64,000 bases of DNA from Alphaproteobacteria bacterium (GCA_017559525.1 JAFYRI010000011.1:62001-126000); one strand, 5' to 3'. Shown: positions 26,053 through 35,755, numbered from the stretch's first letter. Translations and numbers: made by a program. The notes: a model not told the origin generated them from the sequence alone.

Positions 26053-28950
26053 ATGAATTTTGAAGAAATTATCAGCTTGGCTTCTATTCAAGAAATTAAA
26101 GAAGCAACTGAACGTGAAAATGCTATTTCGTTTAGTGATTTGCAGAATGCCTTTTTTCATAGAAAAAGCATAACACTTCCTTTGGAAGAGTTGACGGAAG
26201 ATGAACAAAGAAAAAATATTGCAGTTTATGCGAAATTAATAACAGAACATGTTGGGTTTGAAGGGTTTGGAGAAGATAATATTACTGGTTTTAAACAGGC
26301 GATAGAGGCTTTGTATAATGGTGTTTCCGGAACAATATCCGAAGAAGAATTTGGAAAAAAATTAATGCCATGTAAACGCTTTGTTTTGGATAATCACTGT
26401 ATTCTTGTAACACCGACACATTCTACTTCGCATAGTCAACAAAAAGCATCTCAACATATTGAAGAACAGCGCACACCCGATTTAGATCATACAGTTCTTT
26501 ACAAAGAAAGAAATGGCACCAAAGATATTTGTGAAATTGGTGAAATCAACCAAAATGATGAACATATTCTTTTTGTGAAGTTTCAATCTTTTGGAGGAAG
26601 AGATGGTTCTTATAAAGCTTGGGAAGACTTTATTAGAAAATTTGATGAGATTTATGGTGAAAATGGTAGTGAGTGGGACCGAATTATTTTAGATGTTCGA
26701 GGGAATAGTGGTGGAGAAGATAAACCAATTAATCATATTGCACAAAGAACTTATGGAAACCATGTTAATTCTTATAAACGGTGCGAAATTCGTGATACGG
26801 AATTATCTGATTTTATCTATAAAAGACACGGCATTTTTACACGTTTTCTCCCAGAAGATTTAGAAGTAATTCCAAGACAAAATTTCAGTAATAAAACGAA
26901 GCCGATGTTTGATGAGACATCAAGATATTATACATTTAATAAAGAACAAGGATATAACGGATCTATTGATATTTTGACAGATAGAGTTGTGGGGTCTGCT
27001 GCTGAAAGTGCCTATACTTTGTTTTATCATCATCCCAAAGTTCGTTATATCGGAGAAAATACCCGGGGGATGCAACAATATCAACAAGGATGGGTCAATT
27101 TGCCTTGTGGATATGGGATGCGTTTAGGGGTAACAAAATTAACTTATTGGGACAAAGAAGGGGAAAATATTGAATGTATTGGTCATAAACCGGATATTTT
27201 TTGTGAAAGTAAAGAGGCATTAAATGTTGCTTTAACTCATCCGATGACTCCTTTTCAACATGAATTAAATGAGCCGGTACCAGAACAAGCCAAAACGCCT
27301 GCGCCTAATGGTATTAACCCATATAATCCAAGAGACAAAGAAATTCGAAAGGCATATTTTGCTCAATATGTTGAACCGGAATTAGAACGAATTGAATTTG
27401 AAAACATTATCAATTCATTGTCGATAGAAGATTTAACCCAAAATCCCATTCAAAAAAATCCAACAGATAAATTATCTTTGGACGAACAACGAAAAACGCT
27501 CGCTTTTATGGGACGTTTTTTGTACCATGGTCATAGTGGTTTTGCCAAAGGAAATTCTGATATTGTTTTTCCACAAGCAGTTAAACAGGATTTTATAAAG
27601 TCTTTTATTAAATTGTATAATTCCTCACAAGAAAAAACATTAGAAGATAATTTAAAAGATATTTATAAGCTTCAGATGATGTTTATTCCGGATAATCATC
27701 TCTATGTCTATAATTCGGATGGTTCAGCTATTCAATTAAGCGCCGAGGAAAATGATGCATTAAAAAAAGACCTTACAAAGCGTTTAGAAGACCCAAACAT
27801 TGATTTGTGTCAAAAAGGGAAAATTGAAGGATATTTATCTTCTCAACACCAGGTTGGTCAAAATTTAGTAAAAGAAACCCCCAATGAATTAACTCAACAA
27901 GAAAAAGGTATTCAATGGAAAACCGGAACAGTTTCAAAAGATGGAAAAGAACTTTATGTTGTTGCGATTTCCAGCTTTGTCGCGATTAACCCAGAAAATG
28001 GTCATTTTGATGAAAAATTAATTGATGATTTCACAAATTTGGCAAAAGAGTTGTCTAAAACAAAATATAAAGGAAAAGATGGCTTAATTCTTGATTTAAG
28101 AGGAAATCGGGGGGGATGGCCCTATATAGGAGATTATTTGGCTAGAACTCTTTATGGCAATACGGTAACATCTGGCGGAGCATCTTTGGATAGAGATACC
28201 ATGGAAAAAGAGATTCTTAAAGCCCATATGCGTGAAAATTTTGCTCAGGAAAAAGAAGATATTGTTCAAAAACAGTTTTCCGGCGATACGATAGAGTATG
28301 ACCAAGAAAAATGGACAAGTAGATTTCCTTTTAGTCCAGCAAAAGGGATAACAATGCCTATTATTGTTTTAACAGATCGCGGAACTGGTTCTAATGCTGA
28401 GGCAACCTGTGAAAAATTAGCCGCTCACCCTTATGTCAGATTTGTTGGAGAAAACACAAAAGGATGCTTACAGTTTGGAAATGCTCCGACTGGGAAAACG
28501 GCTTTACCTCTACCTTATGGTGGACGACTGGGTATTTCTTTGGGAGCTTCTGCTTCATCTGTTATTGAAGGCAGATATGAAGGAATGGGAATTACACCAA
28601 ATTATAAACTTGAAAAAGGGAGAGATGCTTTTTCTTATGCGATTGAAAACTTTGATGAGATTCAAAATAGTGTTGAACATGAAACGCGTAATATATCTAA
28701 CCAAGCAATCAATAGACGTAGTGCGTGTATGAGAGAAGCATATGTAGACAATCTTACTGAAAAAAATGTTGCATTGATGCAACGACAAGGAAATCCTGAG
28801 GCAGCAGAAGCTGTTAAACGATTATCTGATGCAACAAAAGTAATTCCCGGCTCTTTATCCGCTATCTTACAAGAACATTCTATATCCAAAAATGTAACCG
28901 ATAACTCGTCTCAAAATATGTACATAGAATATAATAAAAAAAGCAGATAA
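26053..28950 (+). CDS. Tandem S41-like protease, no signal peptide
   Basis: 965 residues from the ATG at 26053. Two S41 (tail-specific protease) units. Unit 1: LDVRGNSGG near residue 216 and nucleophile motif VVGSAAESA with Ser315. Unit 2: LDLRGNRGG near 683 and GTGSNAEA with Ser780. Each is followed by GENTRG/GENTKG and a strand-rich end. Before each unit is a ~100-residue helical segment containing (D/E)EQRKxxxxxxxxL. No signal or anchor is visible, unlike most S41 enzymes. A single-unit relative is at 43080-44120. Cargo of the long R3-R4 module; substrate unknown. Confidence 0.75.
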   Translation: MNFEEIISLASIQEIKEATERENAISFSDLQNAFFHRKSITLPLEELTEDEQRKNIAVYAKLITEHVGFEGFGEDNITGFKQAIEALYNGVSGTISEEEFGKKLMPCKRFVLDNHCILVTPTHSTSHSQQKASQHIEEQRTPDLDHTVLYKERNGTKDICEIGEINQNDEHILFVKFQSFGGRDGSYKAWEDFIRKFDEIYGENGSEWDRIILDVRGNSGGEDKPINHIAQRTYGNHVNSYKRCEIRDTELSDFIYKRHGIFTRFLPEDLEVIPRQNFSNKTKPMFDETSRYYTFNKEQGYNGSIDILTDRVVGSAAESAYTLFYHHPKVRYIGENTRGMQQYQQGWVNLPCGYGMRLGVTKLTYWDKEGENIECIGHKPDIFCESKEALNVALTHPMTPFQHELNEPVPEQAKTPAPNGINPYNPRDKEIRKAYFAQYVEPELERIEFENIINSLSIEDLTQNPIQKNPTDKLSLDEQRKTLAFMGRFLYHGHSGFAKGNSDIVFPQAVKQDFIKSFIKLYNSSQEKTLEDNLKDIYKLQMMFIPDNHLYVYNSDGSAIQLSAEENDALKKDLTKRLEDPNIDLCQKGKIEGYLSSQHQVGQNLVKETPNELTQQEKGIQWKTGTVSKDGKELYVVAISSFVAINPENGHFDEKLIDDFTNLAKELSKTKYKGKDGLILDLRGNRGGWPYIGDYLARTLYGNTVTSGGASLDRDTMEKEILKAHMRENFAQEKEDIVQKQFSGDTIEYDQEKWTSRFPFSPAKGITMPIIVLTDRGTGSNAEATCEKLAAHPYVRFVGENTKGCLQFGNAPTGKTALPLPYGGRLGISLGASASSVIEGRYEGMGITPNYKLEKGRDAFSYAIENFDEIQNSVEHETRNISNQAINRRSACMREAYVDNLTEKNVALMQRQGNPEAAEAVKRLSDATKVIPGSLSAILQEHSISKNVTDNSSQNMYIEYNKKSR

Positions 28951-29034
28951 GTAAGATAATAAAATGTTTAACACCTATGTCTAATCACAAAACGTTTGAA
29001 CGTTGTGTGTTCTTCTATAATCCTGGTGAGAAAA

Positions 29035-29229
29035 ATGGTGTTTAAAAAATTTATTAAAACAAAAAAAGTGAATAAAGTTGCTGTTGGTATATTTTTGGTA
29101 TTTGTTGTTTTCTTGGGGATTGTTCCCTATATATTTTATCGATTAAAAGTTAAGTTGTTTCTTAAAAAAACGCACTTAAAAGTCATCTCGTTGTTAGATG
29201 AAATAAATACAGCAGATATAAAAAAATAA
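29035..29229 (+). pseudogene. Short membrane protein, internally deleted relative of 44626-45663
   Basis: 64 codons from the ATG at 29035 (GGTGAG upstream). VFLGIVPYIFYRLKVKLFLKKTHLKVISLL matches the membrane segment of the 345-residue protein at 44626 (VFLGVIPYVIYRFKVNLFLKR...), and the last residues LLDEINTADIKK match its C-terminus (LLNEISMTNVKK). The ~230 residues between are missing, so an internal deletion product. May still be translated. Confidence 0.5.
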
Positions 29230-29353
29230 CCGCAAAGAATGTAAGAACAAAAAATATAATATTGGTATTTTTATAGCGTTTTTTATTGACAAAAAAGTAT
29301 TTTATATATTACTCTTTTTTATATTATTTTTTATAAAACAGGAGAATAATATC

Positions 29354-30217
29354 ATGCGATTATTTTTGTATCGTTTCTTCTTTTTGTTGATGATACCTTT
29401 GGCTGCCTTGGCTGAGGAGATTTCTGGGTTAAATCAAATAAAGACCTTTTGGAATGATCCAATCGTTTATGATTTGTCAGGACAACCTTTTTCTGGTAAA
29501 TTAGAATTTGATATGGATGATCGTACCAATCGTGAAAAGATTTCAACAGTTTTTTGGGGGATAGATCACTCTTGGCGTGGTAAAACTAAAATATCTGTTT
29601 CATATAAACATGGGAAAAAAGAAGGCAAATGGCATCGTTATGAAGATGGTATATTGACAGAAGAGCTTGAGTTTAAAAATGGATTATTGGATGGATGGTC
29701 AATTGGATATGATTATGCAAAAATAGGGGAAATAAGAGAAAAGACTCAATACAAAGAACATGTTTGTGTTCAGCGCATTGAATATTATAAAGGGAAACCG
29801 CGAACGGGCTTCAAACGCAAGGAAGAAAAACAAAATGCTTCTGGTCATGTTTTTAAATCAAAGGCGACACTAAAGAGATGCACTAAGAAAAATTCTGTTA
29901 TTTTTGAATATTATTCGACGGGAGAAACAAAAATAGAAGCAGACAAAGAAAACAAAACCAAAATTTTTTATTTGAAAAACGGAACTATTTGGGCTCGTAT
30001 TCAACCCGCTCCAGAAAAACAAAAAGCGGATATGTTATTAACTGTATATTATGAAAATAAACAACCTATGTTAATATTATTGATTAAGGAATATAAAGCA
30101 ATTAGTGGTGAATATTATGATCTAGCGGGCAAAAAAAATGTTTTGGATGAAGCAACTGCGACTGATTATTTATTAGATTTAGCACTCAGCTATGTTTTAG
30201 AGGACGAATTACAATGA
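29354..30217 (+). CDS. Secreted MORN-like repeat protein A
   Basis: 287 residues with signal peptide (MRLFLYRFFFLLMIPLAALA). Short strand repeats of MORN/YwqK type: HGKKEGKWHRYEDG, FKNGLLDGWSIGY, YSTGETKIEA, LKNGTIWARI. Followed by a C-terminal segment EYYDLAGKKNVLDEATATDYLLDLAL that is also in protein B (IYSLSGKKTKLTKDKSAAIDLFLAYG), so the two genes are paralogues. Overlaps the next gene by 4 bases (ATGA). Start follows AGGAGA. Exact role unknown; periplasmic or surface by signal peptide. Confidence 0.7.
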   Translation: MRLFLYRFFFLLMIPLAALAEEISGLNQIKTFWNDPIVYDLSGQPFSGKLEFDMDDRTNREKISTVFWGIDHSWRGKTKISVSYKHGKKEGKWHRYEDGILTEELEFKNGLLDGWSIGYDYAKIGEIREKTQYKEHVCVQRIEYYKGKPRTGFKRKEEKQNASGHVFKSKATLKRCTKKNSVIFEYYSTGETKIEADKENKTKIFYLKNGTIWARIQPAPEKQKADMLLTVYYENKQPMLILLIKEYKAISGEYYDLAGKKNVLDEATATDYLLDLALSYVLEDELQ

Positions 30218-31011
30218 AGAAATTAATTATATTTTTATCTTTACTTGTTGGTTTTACTATTTCTGTAAATGCGTCTGAAAACAAAACGTATTCGGAACAA
30301 GATGTTCATTATGATAAAACTTCATTTTTAATGTTTGATAAAAATAATTCACCTGTTTCCGGTGTCATAAAAGTGTTTTTTGATGATCAAAAAATACATA
30401 AAGAAATACCATATGTTTCTGGTAAAAAACATGGCGTTGAAACATGGCATTGGCCAAATGGAAACAAGCGATTTAGTGTTCATTGGGAAAATGGGGTGCG
30501 AAATGGTTCTTTGGAGGAATTTCGTCAAGATGGAACGCAACGTTTAATGCATACTTATGCAAATGGTCAACGGGAAGGAAAACAGATTACTTATCATTTT
30601 AATGGTCATGAAAAAAAGGTTTTTTATATTTATGATGGAAAAGAAAGTAATGAAGAACGCCTGTATCAAACAGGGCAACGTGCACACGAATTAAAGAATG
30701 TAAATCATAAGGTTGAAGAAAGAACCTATTATAGGAATGGTAAGTTAAAATATTTAGGTACGTTAGATCGTTTAGATAAAATACGAACGGTTACACTTTA
30801 TTATCGAAATGGCCAACTCGCTTTAGAGATGACAAAAACAAAGGATAGTATTGAAGGATATATTTATTCATTAAGTGGTAAAAAAACAAAATTGACTAAG
30901 GATAAGTCGGCTGCGATAGATTTATTTTTGGCATATGGATTTTTTAAGCATCAGGATACTGAAAAAGGATGGGATGAAATAACAATAGAATTTTATAGGG
31001 AGTTATTATAA
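30214..31011 (+). CDS. Secreted MORN-like repeat protein B
   Basis: 265 residues with signal peptide (MKKLIIFLSLLVGFTISVNA). Clear repeat series of the MORN-2/YwqK kind: SGKKHGVETWHWPNGNKR, ENGVRNGSLEEFRQDGTQR, ANGQREGKQITYHFNGHEK, YRNGKLKYLG, YRNGQLALEM. Second gene of a three-gene unit; overlaps the preceding gene by 4 bases and the following one by one base (TAATG). Confidence 0.75.
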   Translation: MKKLIIFLSLLVGFTISVNASENKTYSEQDVHYDKTSFLMFDKNNSPVSGVIKVFFDDQKIHKEIPYVSGKKHGVETWHWPNGNKRFSVHWENGVRNGSLEEFRQDGTQRLMHTYANGQREGKQITYHFNGHEKKVFYIYDGKESNEERLYQTGQRAHELKNVNHKVEERTYYRNGKLKYLGTLDRLDKIRTVTLYYRNGQLALEMTKTKDSIEGYIYSLSGKKTKLTKDKSAAIDLFLAYGFFKHQDTEKGWDEITIEFYRELL

Positions 31012-32633
31012 TGAAATATTTTTTTATAATAATTGTTTTATTGGGGGTAAATCCTGTATTAGCTCAAAATACTTGTTCGCTAGAAACCCCTTTAATTGGT
31101 GGGAATGAGGAATGTTTACCATGCGACACAGATAAGGCACCAAATGATGAAGCGTGTTCTCAAAAATGTCCCAATCGAACATGGCATAAACATAGAGGAT
31201 GTGAGTTAAGAGAATGTTTAGAGCATGCGCCTCTTAGAATAGGAGGTGGGTGTCAGCCATGTGATTTTGAAAGAGATGTTGTGGTTGATGGCGATTGGGA
31301 TTGTGCAAAATGTCCAAATAGGCATTTTTATGAAGATGGTTATGGGCGTGGAACTTGTACACTTGCATGTCCAGAAGAAAAACCTATTAAATTAAAAAAA
31401 CATGATGATGAAAAATATCAATGTTTTTCATGTGATGCACCTGAGGCTATAGAGTTAACTAGACAATATGGTGATTATAATTGTCTTCAATGCCCTAATC
31501 GTGAAATAAAACAAGGAAAGTGTGTATTAAAAGGGGAGTGTCCGAAAGAATATCCTATTCGTGACAGAGATGGGGCATGTCGTTCGCCAAATGATCCGCT
31601 GCCTATTTATTTTCCCTATGAAGTAGATGATAAAAAACAGTGTGCTTTATATCCGCAACGAATGATGGGAAAATATAATTGTATATTGAAAGAATGCCCT
31701 CAAACTCATCCAATGAGAGATCGTAATGGCGGGTGTTATGCTTGTGATGCGGATGAAATTGATGTGAGTGAGGATATTTGTAATTTATGTCCTAATAGAT
31801 TTTTTTATACAAGTGGACATAATAATAACCATTGTATTAATCGTTGTCCAGATGACAAGCCTTTGCCAGATCATATGGGAAAATGTTATTCATGTGATTA
31901 TGAAAAATCGGTTTATACAAATGCTTGCCATGTTTGTTCTAATCGAACCCAAAAACAAATGGATTGTGTATTGAATTGCCCGGCGGATAAACCATTGCAA
32001 GATAAAAATGGGGTATGTCGATCCTGTGATGATGTATCTAGTGTTGTTTCCGTTGATTCAAAGCAAGAATGTGATGTTTGTCCAAACAGAACTTATATTC
32101 ATTCAAGTAATGGTGTGCAAAATGGATGTGTCGTTTGTTCAGCGGATAAGCCCTTGTTGGCCGAAACGGGACATTGTTTTAAATGTGATGACGTCAAATC
32201 TTTTGATATTATAGAAGGACATGCCAGCAATAATTTGTGTACAGATGTACGTGAGATTGTAAATGGCAAAAGTCGTTTGAAGCAATGTCCAAGTGATAAA
32301 CCGTTACGGGATGTAAATGGTAGCTGCTATAGTTGTGAAGATAAAAATCAAATTATATCTGTAAATGGTGTTGAAGAAAATTGTCAGGTATGCTCAAACA
32401 GAACTGTGAAATATGGATATTGTATTTTGCCTCAACCAGATAAACCAATTATCAGTGTTTCTTTGTATTCTTTATATCAATATAGTTGTGATGCCAAGGG
32501 TGATTATGGGATTAGGGTAAGAAAAATAGAAGTCACAGGAACAGAGGATAGCTGTTTGCTTTGTCCTAATCGTAAGGTATCTCAAGAACGTAGAAATGGA
32601 ACAATAAAATCATATTGCGTTGGAAAAGAGTGA
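31011..32633 (+). CDS. Secreted Cys-rich CPNR-repeat protein
   Basis: 540 residues, signal peptide MKYFFIIIVLLGVNPVLA. About nine imperfect units of ~50 residues with the pattern CxxCPNR-x(5-12)-C-x(3)-CPxDKPLxDxxGxCYSCD (examples CPNRTWHKHRGC, CPNRFFYTS, CPADKPLQDKNGVCRSC). Cys spacing suggests a disulphide-rich rod like EGF or furin-type repeats, though no known family is recognised. A smaller homologue is in the next module (34707-35447). Last gene of the MORN-like operon, so the three products probably act at the cell surface together. Confidence 0.7.
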   Translation: MKYFFIIIVLLGVNPVLAQNTCSLETPLIGGNEECLPCDTDKAPNDEACSQKCPNRTWHKHRGCELRECLEHAPLRIGGGCQPCDFERDVVVDGDWDCAKCPNRHFYEDGYGRGTCTLACPEEKPIKLKKHDDEKYQCFSCDAPEAIELTRQYGDYNCLQCPNREIKQGKCVLKGECPKEYPIRDRDGACRSPNDPLPIYFPYEVDDKKQCALYPQRMMGKYNCILKECPQTHPMRDRNGGCYACDADEIDVSEDICNLCPNRFFYTSGHNNNHCINRCPDDKPLPDHMGKCYSCDYEKSVYTNACHVCSNRTQKQMDCVLNCPADKPLQDKNGVCRSCDDVSSVVSVDSKQECDVCPNRTYIHSSNGVQNGCVVCSADKPLLAETGHCFKCDDVKSFDIIEGHASNNLCTDVREIVNGKSRLKQCPSDKPLRDVNGSCYSCEDKNQIISVNGVEENCQVCSNRTVKYGYCILPQPDKPIISVSLYSLYQYSCDAKGDYGIRVRKIEVTGTEDSCLLCPNRKVSQERRNGTIKSYCVGKE

Positions 32634-32705
32634 GGTATCTTTATCTGTTGATTTATACATAATTGTTTAAGCATTAAGAAGATTTCTTTTTTATCTGCAA
32701 AAATA

Positions 32706-32734
32706 TTGACAAAAATACATTTTTGTGATAGTAT
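32706..32734 (+). promoter_or_regulatory. Promoter of the HEPN-motif gene
   Basis: TTGACA (32706-32711), 17 bp, TAGTAT (32729-32734). An alternative -10, TATATT, lies 3 bases further on. Confidence 0.55.
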
Positions 32735-32761
32735 ATTTGAAAATATTTAAAAGGGGTAAAA

Positions 32762-34132
32762 ATGAAAAGTCCGATTTTGTATCAATTATCAGAAATAAAA
32801 GAGTTATATGATGCATTCAAAGAATTTGTCAGAACAAAAGGGTTTTATGATGAATGCATGGATTCTCTTAAGAAATATAATACATCATTTTTTAAGCTTG
32901 TTATCAAAAATAATAAGACAAAAAAAACGTTTAAAATAAGAAAAAATGATTTTTTAGGAAGAAGTGGGACTGCAGCTGGGAAACCGTTGACACGTCCAAC
33001 AGTAGAGGCGGCGAATTTTTACAGGGCTTGGGTTAAAAACAATGCTCAACAAGATTTAACGCCAACAAAAATAATGTTTAAGAAAAAATCTATAAATCTT
33101 ATTGGAAATACAGATCAATCATTTAAAAATGCACGTATTTTCTTATCAGATAATGCATTGATTTTACCGAAAACAGGGGATGAGCGGCCTTTAAAGGAAG
33201 TGCCAGCAGAAAATCCACATGCGATTGAAGAGTTGGTTTATTTGGCAGAAGCATATGATGAATTTATTTCTACATATAACGGGGCGAAGAAACAGGAAAA
33301 TTTTGATGCTTATTTTAAAAACAATTTTCTTGTAAAGGTCATTACACCGTATTTTCGCCAATCTATGGCCGAACCAATCATTAAAATGATGGAACAGACA
33401 AGACGGTTATTGATTGCTACATTATTAGAGCATTTTAAAGTGGAAATATCAACAAGGCAGCATGAATTGAATGATACCAATTCTCCAGAAGCTTTTTTGA
33501 AAAACAATAAAGATGAAATTTTTATGTTATCGCAAAAAGTTGGTATTATTGATGATGCACAAAAATTAATTAAGCTTCATCAATTAAGAAATGATTTAGC
33601 ACATCCGGATATTAATATGGATGTTCTTGTTGATGTTCCCGAAACAGTAAATGATATTTATGAAACAACTTTTAATTTCATTCGCCGTATTACAACAACA
33701 AAGAATTTGACGATTCAAAAAGTATCAAGCATAGAGGATGCCGATGATTTAACGTCTTTTGTTTTGTGGGCAAAGGGGCGTAAGATTGAAGATCGTATCC
33801 CCATTATTGAAAAAAGTAAAGATATTGAAACGCCAATATTAATTCATGCAATGCAATGTTTAGATATTGCATTTCAAAGCGCTGCTCCTGTTGATGCAAA
33901 TGGAAAAGCTTTAAAGGGTAAAAAACAACGAGAATGGCTTGTGAATGAAGGTATGATGGATGTGGCAGATAAACAAGATTATGAAACGGCTAAAAATTTA
34001 AGAAATGCCGTGTGTCATGGTAATGCAACATCGCAAACACATACCGATATTATTGCAAGCAATAGCGTGTCTCAACATTTGACCGAAAAAATCATTCAAA
34101 ATATGAAACAAAAAGGCAGAAATAGAATCTGA
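32762..34132 (+). CDS. Protein with two HEPN-type RNase motifs (putative defence)
   Basis: 456 residues, cytoplasmic, helical. Two R-N-x3-H motifs, the catalytic signature of HEPN RNases: RNDLAH (Arg276-His281, in LHQLRNDLAHP) and RNAVCH (Arg414-His419, in NLRNAVCHGN), each in a helical domain of ~130 residues. HEPN domains are common in abortive-infection and toxin proteins, so a defence role is inferred from motif plus mobile context. The N-terminal ~200 residues are not recognised. The last few codons run into the serine recombinase remnant, so the natural C-terminus may have been altered. Confidence 0.6.
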   Translation: MKSPILYQLSEIKELYDAFKEFVRTKGFYDECMDSLKKYNTSFFKLVIKNNKTKKTFKIRKNDFLGRSGTAAGKPLTRPTVEAANFYRAWVKNNAQQDLTPTKIMFKKKSINLIGNTDQSFKNARIFLSDNALILPKTGDERPLKEVPAENPHAIEELVYLAEAYDEFISTYNGAKKQENFDAYFKNNFLVKVITPYFRQSMAEPIIKMMEQTRRLLIATLLEHFKVEISTRQHELNDTNSPEAFLKNNKDEIFMLSQKVGIIDDAQKLIKLHQLRNDLAHPDINMDVLVDVPETVNDIYETTFNFIRRITTTKNLTIQKVSSIEDADDLTSFVLWAKGRKIEDRIPIIEKSKDIETPILIHAMQCLDIAFQSAAPVDANGKALKGKKQREWLVNEGMMDVADKQDYETAKNLRNAVCHGNATSQTHTDIIASNSVSQHLTEKIIQNMKQKGRNRI

Positions 34133-34430
34133 ACGCAAACGTTTATTGGATAACATTGAAAAGTACAAAGAAATAGATAGCAAAATGCGGGATAAGATTA
34201 TAAACATCGTTTCAATCGCAAGCGATTTAAAACATGTTTTTGATATGGCAACAACTTCTCAAAAAAGTGCATTGTTAAAATTACTGTTAAAAGATTGCAA
34301 ATTAAACGGCAAAATATTGGAGTACGAACTAAATAAACCATTTGATAAATTGCTTTCTTGCCCAGATTACAAACAATGGCCTAAAATTACTATCAATTAT
34401 TTAGATGAGTTTGACAAAGTGGAGGTATAA
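34107..34430 (+). pseudogene. Large serine recombinase, C-terminal remnant 2
   Basis: Open from 34107 with no start until an internal ATG at 34146. Reads KKAEIESERKRLLDNIEKY, then ASDLKHVFDMATTSQKSALL and LNGKILEYELNKPFDKLL to TAA. Coiled segment plus LNG...KPFD end is the recombinase C-terminus. About 240 bases are nearly identical to 23538-23780. It overlaps the end of the HEPN gene by 26 bases and ends 46 bases before R4. Confidence 0.65.
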
Positions 34431-34476
34431 AGGAATTTTATTTGTATTTTAATAAAGTTAATTTTTTTCAAATCAG

Positions 34477-34680
34477 TCCGTGTATTACCAGACCTCTCCA
34501 GCCAAAACAGATAAGTCGCTATTTTTAGCGACTTTTTCTTTTGTTTATATGCATTTATAAAAGTCCGTATGCGAGGGTGTAAAAATCGCTAAATTTTCCA
34601 CATACACGGATCAGAAATGCGGAAATATCCTTATTTATCAATATTCGGTTCTTGGGATGGACTAAATTCTTCCCAGAAAT
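34477..34680 (+). repeat. Array repeat R4
   Basis: TCCGTGTATTACCAG (34477), core CAGCCAAAACAGATA (34499-34513), terminator hairpin GTCGCTATTTTTAGCGAC + T5, a diverged palindrome TCCGTATG...CATACACGGA (34563-34610) and TGGGAT...TTCCCAGA. Confidence 0.9.
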
Positions 34681-34706
34681 TTAACTTTCATTTAGTGACG
34701 TCAATG

Positions 34707-35447
34707 TCACTTAATCAAAACACATTCCCCATCGATATATTTTCGATTAGGACATTGATCACAGCTTTCTTTAATTGTGGTAATAGGTTCTAATACGTCG
34801 CATCTTCTTCTCCAAAATTCCCTATGCCACCAATCTTCAACATGGAAACTCATATCCAAATCAACAAGGGGGTAATCCTTACTGGCAGACATAATAGGGA
34901 TGCATCTTTCTTGGTACCACTTATATGTGTTAGAACACTTTTCACACATTTCTTGAGTGACAGATAAATCTAGGCCTTTCTGGTCGCAAGATAAACAATC
35001 TCCATCACTCTTGAGAGGTTTATCTGCTGGGCATTCCTTTAATACGCACTTAGTATTTCTTAAAAGTTCCCGATTAGTACACTTTTGACAATCTTCTGTA
35101 TATACGGGATAAGTTGTATCACAAGAGATACAAGAATTTTTATGGTCACGCATTGGAGCTTCTGCCGGACATTCTTTTAAAATGCTTTCTTTTAAAATGC
35201 TTTGGGCCTGGAAAGGGGAGTTTTCAGCAATAATCATCCTATTGGAACAAATTTCAAAATCTTTTTCATGACCTTTAGCGATGGTTAATGCTTCATAAGA
35301 GTTACAACCAACACAGTTCCCATGGGAACCAAAAGGAGTATCCTGTGGACAAGAAGTATCCTTAGCATACGTATACCCTAAGCGTATTGCGTAACTTCCA
35401 CTTTCAAAACCAAATAACAGCATTAAAAATAAAACTAATTTTTTCAT
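34707..35447 (-). CDS. Secreted Cys-rich CPNR-repeat protein, small form
   Basis: 246 residues from the ATG at 35445-35447 (AAGGAG upstream), with signal peptide MKKLVLFLMLLFGFESGSYA. Repeats of the same kind as 31011-32633: CPADKPLKSDGDCLSCDQ, CEKCSNTYKWYQERC, CDQCPNRKYIDGEC. About four units. It is one of two genes in the array that point left, against the repeats; its promoter would lie within R5. Confidence 0.7.
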   Translation of the reverse strand: MKKLVLFLMLLFGFESGSYAIRLGYTYAKDTSCPQDTPFGSHGNCVGCNSYEALTIAKGHEKDFEICSNRMIIAENSPFQAQSILKESILKECPAEAPMRDHKNSCISCDTTYPVYTEDCQKCTNRELLRNTKCVLKECPADKPLKSDGDCLSCDQKGLDLSVTQEMCEKCSNTYKWYQERCIPIMSASKDYPLVDLDMSFHVEDWWHREFWRRRCDVLEPITTIKESCDQCPNRKYIDGECVLIK

Positions 35448-35508
35448 CTTTAACTCCTTTTTCTTCCCTATTCTACTGTGTAAAAAACAAAAACGCAACT
35501 AAATTTAG

Positions 35509-35755
35509 TCCGTGTACAGTGTTTTTCAAAAAGCTCTTTTGTCAGCCTTACACGGACTCAAAATTCAACAATTCCACCTAAATTTCAAACAGCATTTGAC
35601 GGGGTAACCTTGTTTTCAATAAGGTTCATTGCTTTACGCATAAAAACTTGCCACTGGCAACTTTTTATTTACGCAGTCTTTGTTTTCAATACTTCTGTCT
35701 TGGGATGTCAAAATTTTATCCCAGAGAGAGGAAGATGTATTCAGACTGAGCTTGA
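35509..35755 (+). repeat. Array repeat R5 (distal part, with 115-bp insert)
   Basis: Starts at TCCGTGTACAG (35509): palindrome to TACACGGA (35549-35556), then an extra ~115 bp block (35566-35680), then TTGGGATG...ATCCCAGAG (35700-35724) and GAAGATGTATTCAGACT. The tRNA-like core and terminator are missing from this copy. Confidence 0.85.
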
